DNA from: Hordeum vulgare subsp. vulgare
Taxonomy: Eukaryota; Streptophyta; Magnoliopsida; Poales; Poaceae
Assembly: GCF_904849725.1 (NCBI RefSeq)
Contig: NC_058519.1
Coordinates: 577,385,169 to 577,449,168 of the forward strand
Length of the DNA stretch: 64,000 bases
Reading direction: 5' to 3'
In this document: positions 33,850 through 42,656 of the stretch, piece by piece
Layout: each line of letters begins with the position of its first letter
Position numbering within the stretch: position 1 is the first letter of the stretch
The notes under the pieces: generated by a model
Told to the model about the DNA's origin: nothing
Database searches by the model: none
The model's input: the letters and a program-made list of their open reading frames with translations, nothing else
Program-made: the position numbers and the translations under genes

Positions 33850-34021
33850 CTTTTTAAATATATTTTTGCGCCACGTGACAAGGATGACGCGGGAGCGTGA
33901 TCTATATGACCTCATTTTCTTATTTTTGACGATTACTGTGTGACTTTTCCCACCGCGCTTGACACCCAACGACTAGTAGTAGTAGGGGCAAGCATAAGGA
34001 ACAAATAGATAGTTGCATGTT

Positions 34022-34141
34022 GGATGCGATCATACCAGCACTAAAGCACCGGATCTCATCAGAACTCCGAAGTTAAGCGTGCTTGGGCGAGAGTAGTACT
34101 AGGATGGGTGACCTCCTGGGAAGTCCTCGTGTTGCATTCCC
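34022..34141 (+). rRNA. 5S rRNA gene, copy 112
   Basis: C35T and T at -1. Unit 358 bp. Confidence 0.97.
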
Positions 34142-34265
34142 CTTTTTAAATATATTTTTGCGCCACGTGACAAGGATGACGCGGGAGCGTGATCTATATG
34201 ACCTCATTTTCTTATTTTTGACGATTACTGTGTGACTTTTCCCACCGCCCTTGACACCCAACGAC

Positions 34266-34316
<51 letters not shown>

Positions 34317-34379
34317 GAGTAGTAGTAGGAGTAGTAGTAGTTGGGGCAAGCATAAGGAACAAATAGATAGTTGCATGTC

Positions 34380-34499
34380 GGATGCGATCATAACAGCACT
34401 AAAGCACCGGATCCCATCAGAACTCCGAAGTTAAGCGTGCTTGGGCGAGAGTAGTACTAGGTTGGGTGACCTCCTGGGAAGTCCTCGTGTTGCATTCCC
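34380..34499 (+). rRNA. 5S rRNA gene, copy 113
   Basis: C14A and A83T. Unit 292 bp. Confidence 0.96.
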
Positions 34500-34671
34500 C
34501 TTTTTAAATATATTTTTGCGCCACGTGACAAGGATGACGCGGGAGCGTGATCTATATGACCTCATTTTCTTATTTTTGACGATTACTGTGTGACTTTTCC
34601 CACCGCGCTTGACACCCAACGACTAGTAGTAGTAGGGGCAAGCATAAGGAACAAATAGATAGTTGCATGTC

Positions 34672-34791
34672 GGATGCGATCATACCAGCACTAAAGCACC
34701 GGATCCCATCAGAACTCCGAAGTTAAGCGTGCTTGGGCGAGAGTAGTACTAGGATGGGTGACCTCCTGGGAAGTCATCGTGTTGCATTCCC
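34672..34791 (+). rRNA. 5S rRNA gene, copy 114
   Basis: C105A. Unit 346 bp. Confidence 0.97.
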
Positions 34792-34915
34792 CTTTTTAAA
34801 TATATTTTTGCGCCACGTGACAAGGATGACGCGGGAGCGTGATCTATATGACCTCATTTTCTTATTTTTGACGATTACTGTGTGACTTTTTCCACCGCGC
34901 TTGACACCCAACGAC

Positions 34916-34979
<64 letters not shown>

Positions 34980-35017
34980 TGGGGCAAGCATAAGGAACAA
35001 ATAGATAGTTGCATGTC

Positions 35018-35137
35018 GGATGCGATCATAACAGCACTAAAGCACCGGATCCCATCAGAACTCCGAAGTTAAGCGTGCTTGGGCGAGAGTAGTACTAGGT
35101 TGGGTGACCTCCTGGGAAGTCCTCGTGTTGCATTCCC
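35018..35137 (+). rRNA. 5S rRNA gene, copy 115
   Basis: C14A and A83T; the first terminator run is cut to T3, so only the downstream T5 could stop Pol III. Unit 290 bp. Confidence 0.96.
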
Positions 35138-35307
35138 CTTTAAATATATTTTTGCGCCACGTGACAAGGATGACGCGGGAGCGTGATCTATATGACCTCA
35201 TTTTCTTATTTTTGACGATTACTGTGTGACTTTTCCCACCGCGCTTGACACCCAACGACTAGTAGTAGTAGGGGCAAGCATAAGGAACAAATAGATAGTT
35301 GCATGTC

Positions 35308-35427
35308 GGATGCGATCATACCAGCACTAAAGCACCGGATCCCATCAGAACTTCGAAGTTAAGCGTGCTTGGGCGAGAGTAGTACTAGGATGGGTGACCT
35401 CCTGGGAAGTCCTCGTGTTGCATTCCC
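35308..35427 (+). rRNA. 5S rRNA gene, copy 116
   Basis: C46T; the backup T-run is broken (ATTTATGCG). Unit 331 bp. Confidence 0.97.
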
Positions 35428-35638
35428 CTTTTTAAATATATTTATGCGCCACGTGACAAGGATGACGCGGGAGCGTGATCTATATGACCTCATTTTCTTA
35501 TTTTTGACGATTACTGTGTGACTTTTCCCACCGCGCTTGACACCCAACGACTAGTAGTATTAGTAGTAGTAGTAGTAGTGGTAGTAGTAGTAGTAGGGGT
35601 AGGGGCAAGCATAAGGAACAAATAGATAGTTGCATGTC

Positions 35639-35758
35639 GGATGCGATCATACCAGCACTAAAGCACCGGATCCCATCAGAACTCCGAAGTTAAGCGTGCT
35701 TGGGCGAGAGTAGTACTAGGATGGGTGACCTCCTGGGAAGTTCTCGTGTTGCATTCCC
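35639..35758 (+). rRNA. 5S rRNA gene, copy 117
   Basis: C104T. Unit 334 bp. Confidence 0.97.
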
Positions 35759-35905
35759 CTTTTTAAATATATTTTTGCGCCACGTGACAAGGATGACGCG
35801 GGACCGTGATCTATATGACCTCATTTTCTTATTTTTGACGATTACTGTGTGACTTTTCCCACCGCGCTTGACACCCAACGACTAGTAGTAGTAGTTGTAG
35901 TAGTG

Positions 35906-35936
<31 letters not shown>

Positions 35937-35972
35937 GGGCAAGCATAAGGAACAAATAGATAGTTGCATGTC

Positions 35973-36092
35973 GGATGCGATCATACCAGCACTAAAGCAC
36001 CGGATCCCATCAGAACTCCGAAGTTAAGCGTGCTTGGGCGAGAGTAGTACTAGGATGGGTGACCTCCTCGGAAGTCCTCGTGGTGCATTCCC
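35973..36092 (+). rRNA. 5S rRNA gene, copy 118
   Basis: G97C and T111G. Unit 325 bp. Confidence 0.96.
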
Positions 36093-36216
36093 CTTTTTAA
36101 ATATATTTTTGCGCCACGTGACAAGGATGACGCGGGACCGTGATCTATATGACCTCATTTTCTTATTTTTGACGATTATTGTGTGACTTTTCCCACCGCG
36201 CTTGACACCCAACGAC

Positions 36217-36261
<45 letters not shown>

Positions 36262-36297
36262 GGGCAAGCATAAGAAACAAATAGATAGTTGCATGTC

Positions 36298-36417
36298 GGA
36301 TGCTAACATACCAGCACTAAAGCACCGGATCCCATCAGAACTCTGAAATTAAGCGTGCTTGGGCGAGAGTAGTACTAGGATGGGTGACCTCCTGGGAAGT
36401 CCTAGTGTTGCATTCCC
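36298..36417 (+). rRNA. 5S rRNA gene, copy 119
   Basis: G7T, T9A, C47T, G51A (A box), C107A; among the most diverged full-length copies. Unit 313 bp. Confidence 0.94.
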
Positions 36418-36610
36418 CTTTTTAAATATATTTTTGCGCCACGTGACAAGGATGACGCGGGAGCGTGATCGATATGACCTCATTTTCTTATTTTTGACGA
36501 TTACTGTGTGACTTTTCCCACCGCGCTTGACACCCAACGACTACTAGTAGTAGTAGTAGTAGTAGTAGTAGTAGGGGCAAGCATAAGGAACAAATAGATA
36601 GTTGCATGTC

Positions 36611-36730
36611 GGATGCGATCATACCAGCACTAAAGCACCGGATCCCATTAGAACTCCGAAGTTAAGCGTGCTTGGGCGAGAGTAGTACTAGGATGGGTGA
36701 CCTCCTGGGAAGTCCTCGTGTTGCATTCCC
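36611..36730 (+). rRNA. 5S rRNA gene, copy 120
   Basis: C39T. Unit 292 bp. Confidence 0.97.
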
Positions 36731-36902
36731 CTTTTTAAATATATTTTTGCGCCACGTGACAAGGATGACGCGGGAGCGTGATCTATATGACCTCATTTTC
36801 TTATTTTTGACGATTACTGTGTGACTTTTCCCACCGCGCTTGACACCCAACGACTAGTAGTAGTAGGGGCAAGCATAAGGAACAAATAGATAGTTGCATG
36901 TC

Positions 36903-37022
36903 GGATGCGATCATACCAGCACTAAAGCACCGGATCCCATCAGAACTCCGAAGTTAAGCGTGCTTGGGCGAGAGTAGTACTAGGATGGGTGACCTCCTGG
37001 GAAGTCCTCGTGTTGCATTCCC
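36903..37022 (+). rRNA. 5S rRNA gene, copy 121
   Basis: Consensus. Unit 349 bp. Confidence 0.98.
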
Positions 37023-37146
37023 CTTTTTAAATATATTTTTGCGCCACGTGACAAGGATGACGCGGGAGCGTGATCTATATGACCTCATTTTCTTATTTTT
37101 GACGATTACTGTGTGACTTTTCCCACCGCGCTTGACACCCAACGAC

Positions 37147-37213
<67 letters not shown>

Positions 37214-37251
37214 TGAGGCAAGCATAAGGAACAAATAGATAGTTGCATGTC

Positions 37252-37371
37252 GGATGCGATCATAACAGCACTAAAGCACCGGATCCCATCAGAACTCCGA
37301 AGTTAAGCGTGCTTGGGCGAGAGTAGTACTAGGTTGGGTGACCTCGTGGGAAGTCCTCGTGTTGCATTCCC
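37252..37371 (+). rRNA. 5S rRNA gene, copy 122
   Basis: C14A, A83T, C95G; duplicate of copy 110. Unit 292 bp. Confidence 0.96.
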
Positions 37372-37543
37372 CTTTTTAAATATATTTTTGCGCCACGTGA
37401 CAAGGATGACGCGGGAGCGTGATCTATATGACCTCATTTTCTTATTTTTGACGATTACTGTGTGACTTTTCCCACCGCGCTTGACACCCAACGACTAGTA
37501 GTAGTAGGGGCAAGCATAAGGAACAAATAGATAGTTGCATGTC

Positions 37544-37663
37544 GGATGCGATCATACCAGCACTAAAGCACCGGATCCCATCAGAACTTCGAAGTTAAGC
37601 GTGCTTGGGCGAGAGTAGTACTAGGATGGGTGACCTCCTGGGAAGTCCTCGTGTTGCATTCCC
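37544..37663 (+). rRNA. 5S rRNA gene, copy 123
   Basis: C46T. Unit 331 bp; TAG tract end GGGGTAGGGGC. Confidence 0.97.
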
Positions 37664-37874
37664 CTTTTTAAATATATTTTTGCGCCACGTGACAAGGATG
37701 ACGCGGGAGCGTGATCTATATGACCTCATTTTCTTATTTTTGACGATTACTGTGTGACTTTTCCCACCGCGCTTGACACCCAACGACTAGTAGTATTAGT
37801 AGTAGTAGTAGTAGTGGCAGTAGTAGTAGTAGGGGTAGGGGCAAGCATAAGGAACAAATAGATAGTTGCATGTC

Positions 37875-37994
37875 GGATGCGATCATACCAGCACTAAAGC
37901 ACCGGATCCCATCAGAACTCCGAAGTTAAGCGTGCTTGGGCGAGAGTAGTACTAGGATGGGTGACCTCCTGGGAAGTCCTCGTGTTGCATTCCC
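37875..37994 (+). rRNA. 5S rRNA gene, copy 124
   Basis: Consensus. Unit 331 bp. Confidence 0.98.
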
Positions 37995-38205
37995 CTTTTT
38001 AAATATATTTTTGCGCCACGTGACAAGGATGACGCGGGACCGTGATCTATATGACCTCATTTTCTTATTTTTGACGATTACTGTGTGACTTTTCCCACCG
38101 CGCTTGACACCCAACGACTAGTAGTAGTAGTAGTAGTAGTGGTAGTAGTAGTAGTAGTAGTAGTAGTAGGGGCAAGCATAAGGAACAAATAGATAGTTGC
38201 ATGTC

Positions 38206-38325
38206 GGATGCGATCATACCAGCACTAAAGCACCGGATCCCATCAGAACTCCGAAGTTAAGCGTGCTTGGGCGAGAGTAGTACTAGGATGGGTGACCTCC
38301 TCGGAAGTCCTCGTGGTGCATTCCC
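38206..38325 (+). rRNA. 5S rRNA gene, copy 125
   Basis: G97C and T111G. Unit 331 bp. Confidence 0.96.
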
Positions 38326-38455
38326 CTTTTTAAATATATTTTTGCGCCACGTGACAAGGATGACGCGGGACCGTGATCTATATGACCTCATTTTCTTATT
38401 TTTGACGATTACTGTGTGACTTTTCCCACCGCGCTTGACACCCAACGACTAGTAA

Positions 38456-38500
<45 letters not shown>

Positions 38501-38536
38501 GGGCAAGCATAAGGAACAAATAGATAGTTGCATGTC

Positions 38537-38656
38537 GGATGCGATCATACCAGCACTAAAGCACCGGATCCCATCAGAACTTTGAAGTTAAGCGTGCTTG
38601 GGCGAGAGTAGTACTAGGATGGGTGACCTCCTGGGAAGTCCTCGTGTTGCATTCCC
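38537..38656 (+). rRNA. 5S rRNA gene, copy 126 (last before transposon)
   Basis: C46T and C47T. Its spacer is complete up to the TAG tract, where the transposon begins 145 bases after the gene. Confidence 0.96.
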
Positions 38657-38798
38657 CTTTTTAAATATATTTTTGCGCCACGTGACAAGGATGACGCGGG
38701 AGCGTGATCTATATGACCTCATTTTCTTATTTTTGACGATTACTGTGTGACTTTTCCCACCGCGCTTGACACCCAACGACTACTAGTAGTAGTAGTAG

Positions 38799-38800
38799 TA
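38799..38800. other. TA target-site duplication, left
   Basis: TA directly before the left TIR, the invariant target of Tc1/mariner transposases. It is part of a TAG repeat. Confidence 0.9.
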
Positions 38801-38832
38801 CTCCCTCCGGTCCTTTTTTCTTTGCGTTTAAG
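38801..38832 (+). repeat. Left terminal inverted repeat of the MLE
   Basis: 32 bases that match the reverse complement of 42657-42688 without mismatch; the first divergence is at base 33. The outer part is CTCCCTCCGGTCC; the inner part is T-rich and ends GCGTTTAAG. This is the expected binding and cleavage site of the transposase. Confidence 0.95.
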
Positions 38833-39205
38833 CTTCAGCCCGGATACCAAGAAGAGGAAACCTGAGCAAAATTTGGACTACTTTGCCCCTGAGTTGCTAC
38901 GCTGAGCAGTTACTCCATGCATGTGAATCATCAGCATGCACCCATATATTCTCGTGCCCACGTAACTCCTCTCTCCACCTTTTTGCATGCGTCTCTCTCC
39001 TCTCCATCTCTAATGCATGCATCTCTCTCTCTCTCTCTCCGGTTCTGCATGCATCTCTCTCTCCTCTCCATCTTTCTGCATGCGCTTCTCTCTCTCTTTG
39101 AAAAAAAATTCGCCAAAATTTTCAACTCCCTCCAAAACTAAGCAGCCCGCCATGAATTAGCTCCAAATTTAGCTTACCGCCATGGTTAGACTCAAAAGTT
39201 TTGTC
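38833..39205 (+). other. Left subterminal region of the MLE, no gene
   Basis: About 370 bases between the left TIR and the transposase TATA box. Short open frames here are low-complexity Ser/Leu or Arg/Glu readings of CT-rich DNA and are not supported as genes. The region holds the GCATGC/CT-rich repeat listed separately and two CCGCCATG motifs (about 39148 and 39177). Confidence 0.7.
38984..39107 (+). repeat. Four ~31-bp subterminal repeats with TGCATGC
   Basis: TGCATGC occurs at 38984, 39014, 39046 and 39077 (spacing 30, 32, 31), each time followed by a CT-rich stretch such as TCTCTCTCCTCTCCATCT. Two looser GCATG motifs lie just upstream (about 38917 and 38933). The palindromic core and regular phasing of about three helical turns suggest protein binding, but this is inference. 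Similar GCATGTG/CT-rich repeats are found in transposase intron 2 (about 40034-40097). Confidence 0.75.
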
Positions 39206-39212
39206 TATAAAT
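39206..39212 (+). promoter_or_regulatory. Probable TATA box of the transposase gene
   Basis: TATAAAT, 84 bases before the chosen ATG at 39296. The stretch between them is CT-rich, as many plant 5' UTRs are. A start of transcription about 30 bases downstream (near 39240) is expected. Confidence 0.6.
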
Positions 39213-39295
39213 GTTAGCCTCCGTCATGAACAGAACCGCACAGAATTCTCTCTCCACTCTCTTTGTTCCTCTCTCTCTCTTGCCACTTGAATGCA

Positions 39296-41417
39296 ATGGC
39301 TACTTTCTATCTCAATTTGGCCATCGACTGGGAAGACGTGGAGGATCAATATGATGGCCACGCCGAGGACATGAACTATGTCTACGTATTCGAGGAGAGC
39401 GACGGCGGTACGAACTGATTGTTCTTGTTTCATTTTACTCTATTTATTCTGCTCTATTTGATTTCCTTTGAAAGTCCAAACCAAATACAGAAAATGAAGC
39501 CGTCGAGCAAAACCAGCCAGCCAGCGGAAGCAATGGCAACGACGACACCAGCCAGCCTGCGGATGTGGAGGTGCAAGGCGGAAGTAGCGGCGCTGGTATG
39601 AGCGGAAACCATGGCCACAACCATGGCCGCTCTCGTCTAGGCTTGACCGGCCGTCGGCTCGGCAACGTTGACCGCGGAAGAGGAAGCGTGCAAGTCGCCG
39701 GCGGACGGTTAGGCCTAGCTGGACGCAGGCGCGCTCATGCCGGCACGATCCAGTGGCAGCCGGAGCACCCTATCGTGACTGGACGAGGACATGGCAGAGG
39801 TGCGGCCGGGCGTGGTCGCGGTCGAGGGCGTCAACTTCCTGACTTGAACGTCGCCACACGTGAGGATGTTGAAGACGAATACACCGCTCGTAGTGGCAAC
39901 GGCAATGGTGGACATGATGATGCTGCAGGAGGCGAGGAGCACGACGAAGAGAATGGTGAAGCTCACGCAAGTGACCCCATGCATGGTGAGAAACTTGCCC
40001 AGCACCGGTTTGACTCAATTAATTAATAAAAATCTGCATGTGCATGTGCATGTGCTTGTGCTTCTCTCCATCTCTCTGCATGTGCATGTGCTTCTCTAAA
40101 TCTGACTTTTAATTTGGTTTAGGGAATAATCCACAACCTCAGCAGCCACGTGAGTGGAGTGACAAAGCTAAGCTCACCGTCTATGGCATGTTGTTGGAGA
40201 GGACAAGTCTAGGCATTATGAAGCGTGGAGTGACCAAAGAAGTGTCCCGTTTGACCGGTATGCCGCAGAGAACTGTTCAGGACTTATGGAACAAGGGAAA
40301 GTTATATGGAGGGATGCTTGGAGTGTTGAACAAGAAGCCAAAAAATTGTGGTCGTAAGAGGATAGACATCGACTCGGAGTATATAAAGGCAGTCGACAAG
40401 AGGAAGAGAACAACCATCAAAGATCTCGCAAACGAGTTAAATGTGTCCAAAACCACGGTTTGGAGGAGGCTTAAAGAGAAGCAGATTAGGCGCCACAGCA
40501 ATGCCATCAAGGGAACTCTCACTGATTTGAACAAGAGACGTAGGGTTGAGTGGTGCCTCTCGCAGTTTCAGGAAGAGAGCCTACAGGAACATCCGTCTTT
40601 TAAAGAAATGTACAATGTCATTCATATAGATGAGAAATGGTTCTATCGCACCAAGAAGTCTCTCAAGCTATACCTAGCAGGTGATGAGGAAGAACCGGAA
40701 CGGTTCACGCAGAACAAGAATTATATAGAGAGGGTTATGTTTCTCGCAGCTGTAGCACGCCCTCGCTTTGATGTGAATGATAATGTGACATTTGATGGTA
40801 AAATTGGAATATGGCCGTTCACTTTTCAGGAAGCGGCTAAAAGGGATAGTCCTAACCGTCTAGCCGGGACAATTGTGACAAAGGTCATTCCCAAGGTGAC
40901 AAGGGATGTGAGTAGAGACTTCTTAGTGAACAAGGTTATCCCCGCGATCAAGGCGAAGTGGCCTCCTTCTGAACGTGGGCGTCCTATATTCATCCAGCAA
41001 GATAATGCTAGGACCCATGTGAATGTTGATGATCCGGTTTTCCTTGCCGCGGCCCAAGCGGATGGGTGGGACATTCGTTTGGTGTGTCAGCCACCGAACT
41101 CGCCGGATCTTAACATACTTGATCTTGGTTTCTTTGTTGCCTTACAGTCATTGTTCCAGAAACTTTTTCCTGGTTCCATCGATGACATAATTATGAAGGT
41201 GTGCCAAGCATTTGATCAGTACCCCGCCGAGAGATGCAACCGGATATTTCTCACTCTACAATCTTGCATGCGTGAGGTTCTCAAGGATAATGGAGGTCAA
41301 CACTACAAGGTGCCGCACATGAGAAAGCAAGTCCTTCAACATCTTCATATCTTACCGGTGACGTTACCTTGTGATCGATCCATCGTGGACAAAGCGAGGG
41401 CATTCTTAGTTGAGTAG
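39296..41417 (+). CDS. MLE transposase, three exons (DD39D)
   Basis: Cuts and rejoins the element at its TIRs. Proposed exons are 39296-39407, 39491-39985 and 40123-41417, giving 633 residues. Both introns (83 and 137 bp) begin GT and end AG, are in phase 1, and join open frames exactly; intron 2 has a CTGAC branch-like site before TTTAG. Residues 1-203 are acidic, then Gly/Arg-rich (about 135-152). Helix-turn-helix segments lie at about 235-262 and 299-329, separated by GRKR (279-282), the two-HTH plan of mariner transposases. Catalytic aspartates: D372 in HIDEKWFY, D496 in IQQDNARTH, D536 in NILDLGFF; 39 residues separate the last two, the plant MLE signature. The stop is TAG at 41415. No frameshift or missing catalytic residue is seen. 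The ATG at 40188 (residue 225) lies inside exon 3 and would lose part of the N-terminus. The splice model is inferred, not observed. Confidence 0.9.
39408..39490 (+). other. Predicted intron 1 of the transposase gene
   Basis: GTACGAAC...AAATACAG, T-rich, 83 bp. Left unspliced, the first frame stops at TGA 39416-39418. The split codon G|AA gives Glu38. Confidence 0.8.
39986..40122 (+). other. Predicted intron 2 of the transposase gene
   Basis: GTGAGAAA...GGTTTAG, 137 bp. The unspliced frame stops at TAA 40024-40026. The split codon G|GG gives Gly203. It contains TGCATGTG/CTTCTCT repeats resembling the left subterminal repeats. Confidence 0.8.
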
Positions 41418-41424
41418 TGTTGTT

Positions 41425-41500
41425 TTGTCTTGTTGATGTAAGATTAGTGCTATGTTGTCTTGTTGATGTAAGATTAGTGCTATGTTGTCTTGTTGATGTA
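41425..41500 (+). repeat. 30-bp direct repeat, 2.5 copies
   Basis: Unit starts TTGTCTTGTTGATGTAAGAT at 41425, 41455 and 41485 (the last one partial). It lies directly after the transposase stop codon, in the probable 3' UTR. Confidence 0.9.
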
Positions 41501-41564
41501 ATGGGATCATGTAATCCATCTTTTGTTGCAATGAGAATGAACATTTGGTTCGAAAGAAAAATAC

Positions 41565-41626
41565 TCCAATGATCGATAACAAAATTAACATCACATCCAA
41601 TGATCGATAACAAAATTAACATCACA
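41565..41626 (+). repeat. 31-bp direct repeat, 2 copies
   Basis: Unit starts TCCAATGATCGATAACAAAA at 41565 and 41596. It lies in the 278-bp gap between the two convergent genes; the gap holds no other gene and no clear AATAAA signal. Confidence 0.9.
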
Positions 41627-41695
41627 TGATAAAAGTGACATCCACTACTTGAACCATCTATGCATCATCAGCACTACTCGATGATCAGTGTTGGA

Positions 41696-42397
41696 TCATT
41701 TTAAAATTTCCTTCAGTTCATCCTTAGTCAGAATATCTCGATAGCAAATGCTCATCAGTTCTAGCCTGACCTCTTCTGCGCCGGGAGGAACAGAGAATTG
41801 CTCGATCGGCGGCAATGGGTCGCCATCGACCATCTCGCCGCACTTCTGTCCGTCGTAGATGCCACTATCATCCACGAGCGCATGTTGGCCGTCCTCGTCC
41901 TCCAGGTTGGCACCATCCACCTTCATGCCCCTCACGGCGAGCGCGTGCAGCAGTTCGGTGAGCTGCTGCACCTTGTCGGTCAGCTTGTTCACCTTGTCGA
42001 CCAACGCATGCACGACGTGCTCAAGTGCGTGGAAGCCACCGTCCTTCAGGTGCATGCTGCACTCCGCGAACGCGCCGCCTTCCACGACTGCGTCGCCGTC
42101 CGTGGGCGCACTGCCTTCCATGACTGCGTCGCCATCCGCGAGCGGCAGGAGGCCACTATCCGCAGACACGCTGCCTTCCATGACTGCGTCGCCGTCCGCG
42201 AGGGCGCTGCCCTCTGCGAGCGAGAGAACACCACTGCTCGTGAGCGCACCGCCTGTGGGGAGCACACCTCCGTACGCGAGCTCGCTGTCGTCCACGTCGA
42301 GCAAGCTGTCTTCCGCGAGCAAACTTTCATGCATGGACTCACTATGCTCTACAGGTTGGCTGTCCTCCCACAACCATGATGGGTGGATTTCATCCAT
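41696..42397 (-). CDS. Second MLE gene: unrecognised 233-aa acidic coiled-coil protein
   Basis: Single open frame on the - strand, convergent with the transposase and wholly inside the element. I do not recognise the family. It starts MDEIHPSWLWED; residues 1-115 are acidic and rich in Ala, Gly, Ser and Leu, with three GDAV(M/V)EG repeats (about 69-75, 89-95, 101-107). Residues about 122-153 (HALEHVVHALVDKVNKL and following) form a likely coiled coil with hydrophobic heptads. The tail is acidic and ends in a charged helix (about 207-233, TKDELKEILK). No signal peptide, membrane segment, zinc-binding motif or Myb domain is seen, so it does not resemble the second protein of PIF/Harbinger elements. 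The frame stays open upstream to an in-frame ATG at 42571 (58 residues more), but that part reads as low-complexity Ser/Leu/Pro, so 42397 is preferred. A partner of the transposase or a captured host gene are both possible. Confidence 0.6.
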   Translation of the reverse strand: MDEIHPSWLWEDSQPVEHSESMHESLLAEDSLLDVDDSELAYGGVLPTGGALTSSGVLSLAEGSALADGDAVMEGSVSADSGLLPLADGDAVMEGSAPTDGDAVVEGGAFAECSMHLKDGGFHALEHVVHALVDKVNKLTDKVQQLTELLHALAVRGMKVDGANLEDEDGQHALVDDSGIYDGQKCGEMVDGDPLPPIEQFSVPPGAEEVRLELMSICYRDILTKDELKEILK

Positions 42398-42656
42398 AGA
42401 AATGGAGGGGACGTAGAGGAGAAGGGAGAGTGAGATGTGGAGAATGGGAGGGTGAGATGAGACCCGTGGGAAGGAGAGGAAGAGGTAGGCAGCTGGTTTC
42501 CTTGGGAAGAGGCGGTGGCTGCGGCGCTGTACATGGGAAAGAGGCGTTGGCTGTGCATGGGAAAGAGACATGCAATAATTGGAAAGGAGGGGTAAAGTTG
42601 GAAACAACAGCCAAGAAAAGCTAGTACGCAGAGCATTGAGGGAAAAATCAACTTTT
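42398..42656 (-). other. Right subterminal region, likely promoter of the second MLE gene
   Basis: About 260 bases between the second gene and the right TIR. On the - strand it is CT-rich and contains CCAATTATTG (a CCAAT-type motif near 42573-42582) but no clear TATA box. GGGAAAGAGGCGTTGG/CATGGGAAAGAGAC repeats occur at about 42535-42570. No gene is supported here. Confidence 0.5.

Noticed and set aside
38883..39141. Short frames in the left subterminal CT-rich region
   Set aside because: Low-complexity Ser/Leu or Arg/Glu repeats from CT tracts, without start context or conservation.
39444..40018. - strand frames over transposase exons 1-2
   Set aside because: Shadows of the spliced + strand gene; composition is GC-driven and there is no start context.
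40188..40190. ATG at 40188 as the transposase start
   Set aside because: The frame is open upstream to a good acceptor at 40122, and two upstream exons fit in phase. Starting here would leave out conserved-looking upstream sequence (SDKAKLTVYG) just before the first HTH.
41798..42416. Two + strand frames (193 and 185 codons) over the second MLE gene
   Set aside because: They lie opposite the 233-codon - strand frame in GC-rich repetitive DNA and read as low-complexity Ser/Ala/Arg or His/Val-rich text. The - strand frame has an acidic start, coiled coil and orderly C-terminus, so it is preferred.
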